Shown: positions 1-6,368, numbered from the stretch's first letter. The stretch: 8,143 nt of DNA from Balneolales bacterium (GCA_022565415.1 JAIUMT010000134.1:1-8143), one strand, 5' to 3'. Notes: generated from the sequence alone by a model not told the origin. Made by a program: numbers and translations.

Positions 1-39
1 GTAAAGCGTAGGTCGTCGGTTCGAATCCGATCTTCGGCT
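1..39 (+). tRNA. tRNA-Thr, 3' half (5' part lies outside the window)
   Basis: The first 39 bases fold as the 3' half of a tRNA. They read as the last two anticodon bases GT, then AA (positions 37-38), the anticodon-stem strand AGCGT, a five-base variable loop AGGTC, and a T-arm with stem GTCGG/CCGAT around the loop TTCGAAT. The 3' acceptor strand CTTCGGC and discriminator T end at base 39. With this register the anticodon ends in GU, so it reads ACN threonine codons; the first anticodon base is off the edge, so the isoacceptor (UGU or GGU) cannot be decided. Reading the loop as GTA (Tyr) would leave a four-base variable loop, which does not fit bacterial tRNA-Tyr with its long variable arm. 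CCA is not encoded. Confidence 0.9.
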
Positions 40-90
40 CGTATGCACTACTTACATTGCCATTTTGCTCCGCTGGGGCTTGATCGTTTT

Positions 91-110
91 ACAATTGGTG
101 TGGCAATTGT
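91..110 (+). terminator. Hairpin downstream of tRNA-Thr, possible terminator
   Basis: A perfect 7-bp inverted repeat (ACAATTG, six-base loop GTGTGG, CAATTGT) is followed directly by T-rich sequence (TTTGTTCTT). Its position 51 bases after the tRNA fits a terminator of the tRNA transcript. The stem is AT-rich and the T-tract is interrupted, so termination could be weak, and an operator role cannot be excluded. Confidence 0.35.
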
Positions 111-174
111 TTGTTCTTATTGGCCACATGCGACTAATCCACGTTCCAGAGCCACTTTTGTAAGGAATTGCCGT

Positions 175-189
175 ATTTTGCAGCAAAAT
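175..189. promoter_or_regulatory. Perfect palindrome upstream of the methyltransferase gene
   Basis: ATTTTGC and GCAAAAT flank a single central A, giving a 15-base perfect palindrome whose right end is 48 bases before the rlmI start codon. A one-base loop is too tight for an RNA hairpin, so a dimeric protein binding site is the more natural reading. No regulator is encoded nearby to pair with it. Confidence 0.3.
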
Positions 190-237
190 CACATTGGCGG
201 CACCATTTCTCCATAAATCCGAAAACTACCCTTTACC

Positions 238-1425
238 ATGACCACCATTCGACTCAAAAAGCACCACGATAAACGTCTTCAGCGCGGACATCATTGGGTA
301 TTCAGCAACGAAATTGCCACGATTGAGGGTGATGCTACAGCAGGCGATGTATGTCGTGTTTTTGATGCTTTCGGTAAATCGCTCGGAACCGGTTATTACC
401 ACCCAAACTCGCTAATTGCATTCAGATTATTATCGAGAGACGAGGTTGACGTCGATACGGATTTCTACCTGAATCGCATACAAACGGCTGTAAACAGTAG
501 AAATCTGTTGCGTCCGGGTGCGCAGGCGCTTCGATTGGTACACGGTGAAAGTGACGGACTCCCCGGACTAGTAGCCGATTTAATAGGCAACGTTCTTTCG
601 ATTCAAGTCATAAGTGCGGGAATAGAAAATCATCTCAACTGGGTTGTCGATGCGTTTAACACCGTTTTGAATCCGGAATTTATTGTGCTACGAAACGATT
701 CCGGACTCCGAAATCTGGAGGGATTGCCTCAGTATGTTCGGGTTGAAAAAGGAGTGGAGCCGATTCCGGTGCAAACCATAGTCGAACACGGAATTCAGTA
801 CGAAATCGATGTTCAAGAAGGTCAGAAAACGGGATTTTATGTCGATCAACACGAAAATAGATTGCAGTTTCGGCGTTTTGTGAAGTCTGGCGACCATGTG
901 CTCGATGCTTTTTGCAACGATGGAGGGTTTGCGCTGCATGCGGCTTCGGTTGGTGCAGAGTCGGTGCTTGGGATTGATATTTCGCAGCCGGCGCTCGACC
1001 GGGCCCGCCACAACTCCAAGCTAAACAACGTTGAGGATGTGATTGAATTCGAGCGCGCTGATTTAATGAAACGGCTTCCAGAAATGGCGTCTCAGGCAGA
1101 CAGGTTATATGACGTGATTAATTTAGATCCGCCTGGATTCGCCAAGAACAGAAAAACGGCCGCCGCAGCCCTGAAAGGGTATCAGAAATTGCACGAAGCT
1201 GCTCTGAAGTTGGTGAAAAATGAGGGATTTATAGCAACGGCAACTTGTTCGCACCACATCGAAACGGCACGATTTGTAGAAACCATGACGGAGGCTGCTC
1301 GTCGCACAGGGAAGTCGGTCGTTTTGATGCACCGGGGATCCCAGCCGGTAGATCATCCTGTGCTGCCCACAATGCCAGAAACTGAATATCTGAGGTTTTT
1401 CGTGTTTCAAGTGAAGGAGTTTTAG
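238..1425 (+). CDS. rlmI: RlmI-type 23S rRNA methyltransferase (PUA domain + class I SAM methyltransferase)
   Basis: This 395-residue protein has the full domain order of the RlmI/YccW family: an N-terminal PUA-like RNA-binding domain (about residues 3-75), a linking domain with the family stretch GQKTGFYVDQHENR (195-208), and a Rossmann SAM-dependent methyltransferase domain. SAM-binding motif I is VLDAFCNDGGF (221-231), an acidic ribose-binding Asp follows in GIDIS (245-249), motif IV is NLDPPGF (295-301), and a conserved Cys lies in ATCSHH (335-340). E. coli RlmI makes m5C1962 in 23S rRNA, but relatives such as staphylococcal RlmQ methylate another position, so the exact target is inferred. 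An in-frame TAA at 214-216 makes ATG 238 the first possible start. No Shine-Dalgarno precedes it. The gene stands alone, and the last four codons plus the stop form the first copy of a downstream tandem repeat. Confidence 0.9.
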   Translation: MTTIRLKKHHDKRLQRGHHWVFSNEIATIEGDATAGDVCRVFDAFGKSLGTGYYHPNSLIAFRLLSRDEVDVDTDFYLNRIQTAVNSRNLLRPGAQALRLVHGESDGLPGLVADLIGNVLSIQVISAGIENHLNWVVDAFNTVLNPEFIVLRNDSGLRNLEGLPQYVRVEKGVEPIPVQTIVEHGIQYEIDVQEGQKTGFYVDQHENRLQFRRFVKSGDHVLDAFCNDGGFALHAASVGAESVLGIDISQPALDRARHNSKLNNVEDVIEFERADLMKRLPEMASQADRLYDVINLDPPGFAKNRKTAAAALKGYQKLHEAALKLVKNEGFIATATCSHHIETARFVETMTEAARRTGKSVVLMHRGSQPVDHPVLPTMPETEYLRFFVFQVKEF

Positions 1426-1583
1426 TCGGGGACTGATGTAGTTCGCCGTTGAGGTGCTTTATTAGGTGAGTGAAGGAGTTGATATAGTTCTCCGTTGAGA
1501 TGCTTTATTAGGCGAGTGAAGAAATTGATGTAGTTCTCCGTTCAGGTTACTTTATTAGGCGAGTGAAGGAATTTTAGTCGGGG
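1411..1583. repeat. Degenerate ~46-bp tandem repeat starting inside the end of rlmI
   Basis: Three and a half head-to-tail units begin at 1411 (59 bases), 1470 (46), 1516 (47) and 1563 (partial, 21 visible). Each starts with GTGAAG and the full units end in TTTATTAGGYGA. The 36-base core at 1434-1469 matches that at 1480-1515 at 32 positions. Units 1 and 4 both carry TTTTAGTCGGGG, with 20 of 21 bases shared between 1411-1431 and 1563-1583, so the array is bounded by copies of the rlmI 3' end including its stop codon. Unit 1 is 13 bases longer than unit 2 because it retains that segment. No open reading frame of note crosses the array. Repeated duplication by slippage or unequal recombination is the simplest origin; no function is evident. 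Confidence 0.85.
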
Positions 1584-2017
1584 TCTGCGGCACTCATCGC
1601 CTTTAAGGCAGTCTGTTAGTTTGTGAGAGGAAGACGATATACGGAACTCAGGTAGTTCATAGTTTTGGACCTAAATGCTAGCAAGTAGTTTCTGAGATGT
1701 GCCCTCGATGCACCTTCCTTACGACAGAATTCAGTTATAATCACTTCATAATTAAGTAAATTTAGTCGCTAAGCCCTAAACAAATATGAAAACATGTGGT
1801 TGAACATAATAATCTAGTTTTTAACTTGAGGGCGGAATAGTTTAAAAGCAGTAAACATAGTTCCATCGTGTGTGACTAACTTTATATTTATTGACAACCA
1901 TATGAGTTGCACCATATTCAAGACTTAAAGCTAACTAATTATTATAAAGTCAAGACTGACTTTGAAGCATTTATGCGGATTAAAATTCGTCCTATACCTT
2001 AACAAATCTATCCCTCG
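1584..2017. other. Gene-free AT-rich intergenic stretch before rlpA
   Basis: No coding region with recognisable content is found here on either strand. Stops are dense in all frames and the sequence becomes clearly AT-richer than the flanking genes from about 1730. Small elements inside are the short palindrome GCCTTTAAGGC at 1599-1609, a TAnnTTTG match (TAGTTTTG, 1660-1667) without a well-placed -33 partner, another TAnnTTTG match on the minus strand (2010-2003), and the inverted repeat at 1946-1963. The length is unusual for this compact region. It may hold a long leader or a small RNA, or be the remnant of a lost gene, but nothing in the sequence decides between these. Confidence 0.6.
1946..1963. 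promoter_or_regulatory. Perfect inverted repeat upstream of rlpA
   Basis: AAAGTCA and TGACTTT, separated by AGAC, form an 18-base dyad ending 54 bases before the rlpA start. The size and symmetry suit a dimeric regulator site in the promoter region. It could also fold as a small hairpin in a leader RNA, but there is no following T-tract to make it a terminator. Confidence 0.35.
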
Positions 2018-2653
2018 ATGAAGTTTTTCAATTTGAAACAAATCTCGTTATTGTTCTGCTACACACTCGTGTTACTCATGATATCTGGCTGTGCAGCCAC
2101 CCGCGGAACGGTAATCGATTCGGGCATGGCTAGTTGGTATGGACCCGGATTTCACGGTAAAACCACCGCCAATGGAGAAACATACAATCAGGATGACCTC
2201 ACTGCTGCGCATCGAACTCTGCCTTTTAACACGGTGGTTAGGGTTACGAATTTGGATAACGGAAAATCGGTAACGGTGAGGATCAACGATCGGGGTCCGT
2301 ACGCAGACAATCGTGTAATTGACCTTTCCCGGGCCGCTGCTGCCGAAATTGATATGATTGATGCGGGATTGGCCAGGGTTCGGGTTCAGTTGGTGCGCAG
2401 CGAGGCGCCGGTGTCGCGGAGGCAAGGGCCAGAAGAGTTTACGGTTCAGGTCGCCTCTTACACGAGCCAGTCTCAGGCCAGCAGTTTTGCCGATGGAATT
2501 CGGGGCGCTTTCGTGCATCGGGCACGGGTTGATGGAGTAACGTATTACCGGGTGTATGTGGGGCGTTACGACTCTGCAGCGCGGGCTGAGCGAGCCATGA
2601 ATGACCTCAAACGTCAGGGGCACGACGGATTCGTGAAACAAATCCAGAACTGA
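2018..2653 (+). CDS. rlpA: RlpA-like septal lipoprotein (DPBB + SPOR domains)
   Basis: The 211-residue product begins with a lipoprotein signal peptide: basic start, hydrophobic stretch at 9-22 and lipobox ISGC with Cys25 as the lipidated residue. A double-psi beta-barrel domain follows (about 36-126; GMASWYGPGFHGKTTANGE, then AHRTLPF and NDRGPY), and then a SPOR domain (about 140-209; FTVQVASY through YRVYVGRY) that binds denuded peptidoglycan at division sites. In Pseudomonas RlpA these domains form a lytic transglycosylase acting on septal glycans. The acid/base residues of that enzyme appear conserved as Glu54, His65 and Asp91, so activity is plausible. The linker between the domains is very short (about 14 residues), making this a compact member. 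The leader is A/T-rich without a Shine-Dalgarno. The crtI gene follows 81 bases later on the same strand, but the functions are unrelated. Confidence 0.92.
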   Translation: MKFFNLKQISLLFCYTLVLLMISGCAATRGTVIDSGMASWYGPGFHGKTTANGETYNQDDLTAAHRTLPFNTVVRVTNLDNGKSVTVRINDRGPYADNRVIDLSRAAAAEIDMIDAGLARVRVQLVRSEAPVSRRQGPEEFTVQVASYTSQSQASSFADGIRGAFVHRARVDGVTYYRVYVGRYDSAARAERAMNDLKRQGHDGFVKQIQN

Positions 2654-2734
2654 AATTATTTCAAACCCTTTCCGAACGAAACACTATTATAGAATTGTTC
2701 TTGAGGCAACCTACTATTATTACATTAAATTATT

Positions 2735-4219
2735 ATGAGTAAACGAGTTATTATTATCGGCACCGGCTTTGGCGCACTTGGCGCGGCCGTTCGACTCGCC
2801 GCCCGTGGATATCAGGTCGAGATGTTCGAGAAACGCGACAAACCCGGAGGACGTGGCTATGTCTATGAAATTGGCGATTTCAAGTTTGATGGCGGACCAA
2901 CTGTTATTACCGCGCCGTTCATGTTCGACGACCTATTCAAACTCGCGGGTAAAAAACGCGAAGATTATATCAAGTTTGTCCCATGTAACCCATTCTATCG
3001 CATTTTTGATCACAAAGGACGCATCTTCGATTACAACGACAACGAAGAATTCACGCTCAAAGAAATCGATAAGTTCAATCCCGACGACAAGCAGGGTTAC
3101 CTAGATTTCATCAAAACTACCAAACCAATTTTCGACAAGGGTTTCATCGAACTGGCCGATAAGCCTTTTTTGAAATTCACCGACATGCTTAAGGTGGCAC
3201 CCGATCTCATCAAGCTTCAATCATACAAAAGCGTGTACAATTACGTCTCATCTTTCGTGAAAGACGATTTTCTGAGACAGTGTTTTTCTTTTCACCCGTT
3301 ATTGGTCGGCGGAAATCCCTTCGATACAACATCGATTTACGCCATGATTCACTACCTCGAGCGCGAGTGGGGAGTGCATTATGCCATGGGCGGGACCGGC
3401 GAAATTGTGAAAGCCTTGATTAAACTCATCGAAGAAATGGGTGGAAAAGTCCATTACAATGCCGAGGTCGATGAAATTCTGGTGGAAGGCAAGAAAGTGA
3501 AGGGTGTGAAGCTCAAGAACGGCAGCATGCATTATGCTGATGCTGTTATTTCGAACGCAGATGTGGCATTTACATACATGAGGCTGATCCCGGCGAAGTA
3601 CCGCAAGAAGTACACCGACGCCAAACTAAAGAACATGAAATATAGCATGTCATTGTTTGTGATTTATTTTGGCACAAATCGTCGCTATACCGACACGAAA
3701 CTGAAACATCACAACATTATTTTAGGTCCTAGATATAAGGCATTGCTGAAGGATATTTTCCACAAGAAAGTGGTGGCTGATGACTTCTCCCTTTATTTGC
3801 ACATGCCTACAATTACCGATTCGTCGATTGCGCCAGACGGTCATGAGTCGTTCTATGTGCTATCACCGGTTCCGCATCTGGAGTCAGGTACAGATTGGAA
3901 TACATTGGCTAAATCATATCGCGATAAGATTATGCAATTCCTGGAGGACAATTACCTGCCTGATTTGCAGAAGCATATTGTAGCAGAGCATTATATTGAC
4001 CCGCTGCACTTCCAAGGCGAATTAAACAGCTATTTGGGATCTGCGTTTTCCGTTGAACCGATACTGACACAATCGGCGTGGTTCCGTCCGCATAATAAAT
4101 CTGAGGACTTCGATAACCTCTATTTTGTTGGTGCTGGAACGCATCCCGGAGCGGGACTTCCCGGAGTTCTGTCGTCGTCGGTGATTGCCGAAAACTTGGT
4201 AAGTAAGGATTTGGGATAG
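2735..4219 (+). CDS. crtI: Phytoene desaturase, CrtI family
   Basis: This 494-residue FAD-dependent amine-oxidase-fold protein is of normal CrtI length. The N-terminal dinucleotide-binding motif is IIGTGFGALGAA (7-18), with the ribose-binding Glu32 in MFEK. The family stretch KPGGRGYVYEIG and FDGGPTVIT follows. The C-terminal FAD signature FVGAGTHPGAGLPG (464-477) is typical of bacterial carotenoid desaturases. CrtI enzymes convert phytoene to lycopene or neurosporene by successive desaturations at the membrane. How many steps this one makes, or whether it is a CrtD-like 3,4-desaturase, cannot be read from sequence alone, though the closeness to CrtI signatures favours phytoene as substrate. 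Phytoene synthase (crtB), usually adjacent in this group, is absent: the gene ends 85 bases before a strong terminator and faces a convergent transaldolase gene. The start follows an AT-rich leader (AAATTATT). Confidence 0.92.
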   Translation: MSKRVIIIGTGFGALGAAVRLAARGYQVEMFEKRDKPGGRGYVYEIGDFKFDGGPTVITAPFMFDDLFKLAGKKREDYIKFVPCNPFYRIFDHKGRIFDYNDNEEFTLKEIDKFNPDDKQGYLDFIKTTKPIFDKGFIELADKPFLKFTDMLKVAPDLIKLQSYKSVYNYVSSFVKDDFLRQCFSFHPLLVGGNPFDTTSIYAMIHYLEREWGVHYAMGGTGEIVKALIKLIEEMGGKVHYNAEVDEILVEGKKVKGVKLKNGSMHYADAVISNADVAFTYMRLIPAKYRKKYTDAKLKNMKYSMSLFVIYFGTNRRYTDTKLKHHNIILGPRYKALLKDIFHKKVVADDFSLYLHMPTITDSSIAPDGHESFYVLSPVPHLESGTDWNTLAKSYRDKIMQFLEDNYLPDLQKHIVAEHYIDPLHFQGELNSYLGSAFSVEPILTQSAWFRPHNKSEDFDNLYFVGAGTHPGAGLPGVLSSSVIAENLVSKDLG

Positions 4220-4304
4220 CTAAGAGACTTTGAAATCTTTGTTGAAGTCAAACGCCAATAGAATTGAGATCCAACAATCTCTGTCCCATTAGGCCAGTTA
4301 ACGC

Positions 4305-4343
4305 AAAAAGCCCGTGAAATACGATACATTCACGGGCTTTTTT
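4305..4343. terminator. Bidirectional Rho-independent terminator between crtI and the transaldolase gene
   Basis: A 9-bp perfect GC-rich stem (GCCCGTGAA at 4310-4318 with TTCACGGGC at 4329-4337) encloses a ten-base loop. It is flanked by A5 on the left and T6 on the right. The symmetry lets it terminate crtI rightward (85 bases after its stop) and, on the other strand, transcripts of the convergent transaldolase gene, whose stop is about 250 bases away. Confidence 0.92.
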
Positions 4344-4553
4344 AATTCAAAGTCGAAAAACCTCGCCGAAAATGGGTTGCTAAATTCTAACGTAATTTCA
4401 GCGGTTAAGACGAACGTCCCAAGATCCCAAAATGCCCGAAATCCAGCGATTAAGCACAGAAAACTTCAAAACGAAATCAAGCGAGTTCGCACGATTGACC
4501 AAAATCAAGAATACTCCCACTCATGTAATCGGATCTCATACATCAACAGATAG

Positions 4554-4587
4554 TAGCCTATAATATTGAGAAGAGAACCGGAGGCTA
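4554..4587 (-). other. Weak hairpin just after the transaldolase stop
   Basis: TAGCCT (4554-4559) and AGGCTA (4582-4587) can pair over a 22-base loop starting 5 bases after the transaldolase stop codon. There is no T-tract behind it on the minus strand, so it is not a convincing intrinsic terminator. It could be a 3' end stabiliser or chance. Confidence 0.2.
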
Positions 4588-4592
4588 TCAAA

Positions 4593-5249
4593 TTACTTAA
4601 GCGAAGCTTGTAGCTTATCCCAATCTGACAAAAACTTCGCCAGACCAATGTCTGTCAAAGGATGCTTAATTAGCGCTTCGATCACGTTCAACGGCATCGT
4701 AGCGACATCAGCACCCATCCGTGCAGATTCCACAACATGCATCGGGTGACGAATACTCGCAACCAAAACTTCGGTATCAAGCGCATAATTTGAATAAATG
4801 TCGATAATTTCTTCAATCAGTCCCATTCCATCTGTTGAGATGTCATCCAGTCGTCCTACAAACGGAGAAATGTATGTCGCTCCGGCTTTGGCCGCAACCA
4901 GCGCCTGGGTAGCTGAAAAACATAGGGTGCAGTTCGTTTTAATTCCCTCATCAGAAAACGTTCGAATGGCTTTAATTCCATCCTTAATCAGCGGAATTTT
5001 AACCACTACATTTGGCGCAATTTCAGCAAGACGACGACCTTCGGTTACCATTTCCTCATACGTTGTTGAAACCACCTCAGCAGAAACGTCTCCATCTACT
5101 TCTTCACAAATCTTGGCAATGTGACCTTCAAAGTCACGTACACCAATTTTTGCACATAATGATGGGTTGGTTGTAACGCCATCCAAAATACCCATGGCGT
5201 TGGCTTCGCGAATTTCACCTAAATCCGCTGTATCGATAAAAAATTTCAT
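4593..5249 (-). CDS. tal: Transaldolase, small TalC/FSA-type
   Basis: The 218-residue product has the short (beta/alpha)8 form shared by TalC-type transaldolases and fructose-6-phosphate aldolases (about 215-220 residues). It starts with FFIDTADLGEI, has GVTTNPSL (24-31), and carries the Schiff-base lysine as Lys84 in VVVKIPL. The active-site segment YISPFVGRLDD (126-136) has Phe130 where E. coli FsaA has Tyr131. In this family Phe marks transaldolase and Tyr marks aldolase, so transfer of a dihydroxyacetone unit between sugar phosphates in the non-oxidative pentose-phosphate pathway is the expected reaction in the cytosol. It is monocistronic, convergent with crtI, and divergent from the DUF1844 gene across 164 bases. 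The leader AAACACATTATT lacks a Shine-Dalgarno. Confidence 0.93.
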   Translation of the reverse strand: MKFFIDTADLGEIREANAMGILDGVTTNPSLCAKIGVRDFEGHIAKICEEVDGDVSAEVVSTTYEEMVTEGRRLAEIAPNVVVKIPLIKDGIKAIRTFSDEGIKTNCTLCFSATQALVAAKAGATYISPFVGRLDDISTDGMGLIEEIIDIYSNYALDTEVLVASIRHPMHVVESARMGADVATMPLNVIEALIKHPLTDIGLAKFLSDWDKLQASLK

Positions 5250-5413
5250 AATAATGTGTTTTTTGCTTGTTTAAGTATCCCTCTCAAATTACTGTGAAAT
5301 TGCCACCTTTACCAGTTAAGAATCTGTCACCTGCGTATCTTACTTGAGGATGATTACTGTCGGCTGTAACTTAGCCCCGACAAATTCACATTAACATTTT
5401 AGCAAATTACAGT
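5250..5413. promoter_or_regulatory. Divergent promoter region between the transaldolase and DUF1844 genes
   Basis: These 164 bases must hold the promoters for both divergent units. No full TAnnTTTG element is present. One-base-short variants of the form TAATTTG occur on the minus strand at 5292-5286 and 5409-5403. The hairpin at 5359-5381 is the only clear structure. Confidence 0.5.
5359..5381 (+). other. Hairpin upstream of the DUF1844 gene
   Basis: GTCGGCT pairs with AGCCCCGAC with one bulged C, giving seven base pairs over the loop GTAACTT. It ends 32 bases before the DUF1844 start codon and so would sit in the 5' leader of that mRNA if transcription starts further upstream. There is no T-tract after it. 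Confidence 0.3.
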
Positions 5414-5749
5414 ATGGACCAGGAAAACATGAAACTCACTGATGAGCAGCAGCAACAATTATTATTTATGATGCTGGTGCAGCAACATGAGCAAATTGGC
5501 ATGATGGGACTCGGCAAAATCAAAGATCCGTCGAACGATACTATTTCGAAAGACTTAAACGCCACAAAATATGCCATCGATACGCTCAAAATGCTTGAGG
5601 CGTTTACGAAGGGCAATCTCAACAACGAAATGAAATCCTACTTGCAGCATGTGCTGAACACGCTTCGTCTTAATTATGTCGACGAAATCGAGGCTTCTAA
5701 AAAGGCTCCGGCTGTGGACGAGTCGGCATCAGAAAAGAGCGAAGAATAG
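5414..5749 (+). CDS. DUF1844 family protein of unknown function
   Basis: The 111-residue soluble protein matches the DUF1844 pattern: a helical N-terminus with LLFMMLVQQHEQIGMMGLGK (16-35), a Pro39 turn, then a helix DLNATKYAIDTLKMLEAFTKG (47-67) and a final helix carrying LRLNYV (84-89). The last 20 residues are charged and probably disordered (KKAPAVDESASEKSEE). It has no signal peptide or membrane segment. The family has no established function; the helical, Gln- and Met-rich N-terminus suggests oligomerisation or partner binding, which is inference only. Its stop overlaps the GTG start of the Nudix gene by one base (TAGTG), so the two are very likely translated together. Met6 is a possible alternative start. 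Confidence 0.85.
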   Translation: MDQENMKLTDEQQQQLLFMMLVQQHEQIGMMGLGKIKDPSNDTISKDLNATKYAIDTLKMLEAFTKGNLNNEMKSYLQHVLNTLRLNYVDEIEASKKAPAVDESASEKSEE

Positions 5750-6201
5750 TGGGTCGCCTCGCCGATCAGCATATAACAGCCTGTGGAGGAGTGGTTTATC
5801 GAATGAATCACTCCTCTGTGGTTTCAGAACTCGAGGTGTTGCTTATTAAGCGAAACGGTTTTTGGGATATTCCAAAGGGCAAACGTGAGCATGGCGAGTC
5901 GTTGCCGATGTGTGCCGCTCGCGAAGTTGCCGAGGAAACGGGTATTGAAATCCCATCAATCGTTGAGCTACTTACCAGCACTCAGCATGCGTACGAACAA
6001 AATGCTGAGAGTATTCTGAAAACGACCTGGTGGTTTGTGATGATCACGAAGTCTGTCGATTTCAAACCTCAGCTCGAAGAGGGAATTGAGGAGATAAGCT
6101 GGGTAAAGCTGCCCAAAGCCTTGGAATTAGTCGAATTTGACAATCTGAGGGAGGTGCTTCATACATTTTGGTTGTGGTTCGAGGAATCAATCCCGAAATA
6201 A
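5749..6201 (+). CDS. Nudix hydrolase
   Basis: The 150-residue protein has a complete Nudix box from Gly44 to Ile66: G, five residues, E50, seven residues, then REVAEETGI (58-66), matching Gx5Ex7REUxEExGU with every metal-binding Glu present. Before it, GGVVY (13-17) and VLLIKRNGFWDIPKGK (30-45) match the usual approach strands of MutT-like enzymes. Nudix enzymes hydrolyse nucleoside diphosphates linked to another group; here the substrate (nucleotide sugar, ADP-ribose, dinucleoside polyphosphate, oxidised nucleotide) cannot be told. The GTG start overlaps the stop of the DUF1844 gene and places the first strand correctly; the next in-frame Met19 would cut into the fold. Translation therefore probably depends on coupling with the upstream gene. 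It is followed by a convergent TonB-family gene and a shared terminator. Confidence 0.92.
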   Translation: MGRLADQHITACGGVVYRMNHSSVVSELEVLLIKRNGFWDIPKGKREHGESLPMCAAREVAEETGIEIPSIVELLTSTQHAYEQNAESILKTTWWFVMITKSVDFKPQLEEGIEEISWVKLPKALELVEFDNLREVLHTFWLWFEESIPK

Positions 6202-6305
6202 AACCGTAGACTCCGGATAATTATATCTCGACATACAGAGTAGCCCTATGACGAATATAATTTTCGTCGATACAATTTGATTCATCTGTGGGCACTAGAA
6301 GTCAT

Positions 6306-6345
6306 AAAAAAAGGGTCAGGCATGTTGAACATACCTGACCCTTTT
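6306..6345. terminator. Bidirectional Rho-independent terminator between the Nudix and tonB genes
   Basis: GGGTCAGG (6313-6320) pairs with CCTGACCC (6334-6341), and an inner ATGT/ACAT can extend the stem. A run of seven A lies on the left and four T on the right. The A7 side reads as a T7 tract on the minus strand, making it the better terminator for the TonB gene, which stops 23 bases before it. Rightward it ends the DUF1844-Nudix transcript, 105 bases after the Nudix stop. Confidence 0.92.
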
Positions 6346-6368
6346 ATACTTTTAGAAGCTGATGTATA

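Noticed and set aside
1..237. Integration site or mobile element boundary at the tRNA-Thr 3' end
   Set aside because: No integrase gene and no repeat of the tRNA 3' sequence is seen in the window.
1411..1583. Possible CRISPR array
   Set aside because: The units are directly adjacent with no unique spacers, are imperfect, and no cas genes are present. It is a tandem repeat.
1891..1920. TTGACA followed by CATATT, resembling an E. coli-type promoter
   Set aside because: The main sigma factor of this group recognises different elements, and the -10 match is only partial in an AT-rich stretch.
2003..2010. TAGATTTG on the minus strand just before rlpA
   Set aside because: It matches the -7 consensus but points leftward into a gene-free stretch with no gene to serve and has no clear -33 partner.
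2072..2641. 189-codon minus-strand frame antiparallel to rlpA
   Set aside because: It lies wholly within the well-supported rlpA gene and its translation has no family resemblance; it is a shadow of the GC-richer rlpA coding sequence.
4266..4281. Inverted repeat GAGAT/ATCTC after crtI
   Set aside because: Only five pairs, AT-rich and without a T-tract; the strong terminator shortly after explains transcript ending.
4314..4553. 79-codon plus-strand open frame after crtI
   Set aside because: It starts inside the terminator hairpin, has low-complexity polar content with no recognisable family, and no promoter or start context. A chance frame is more likely.
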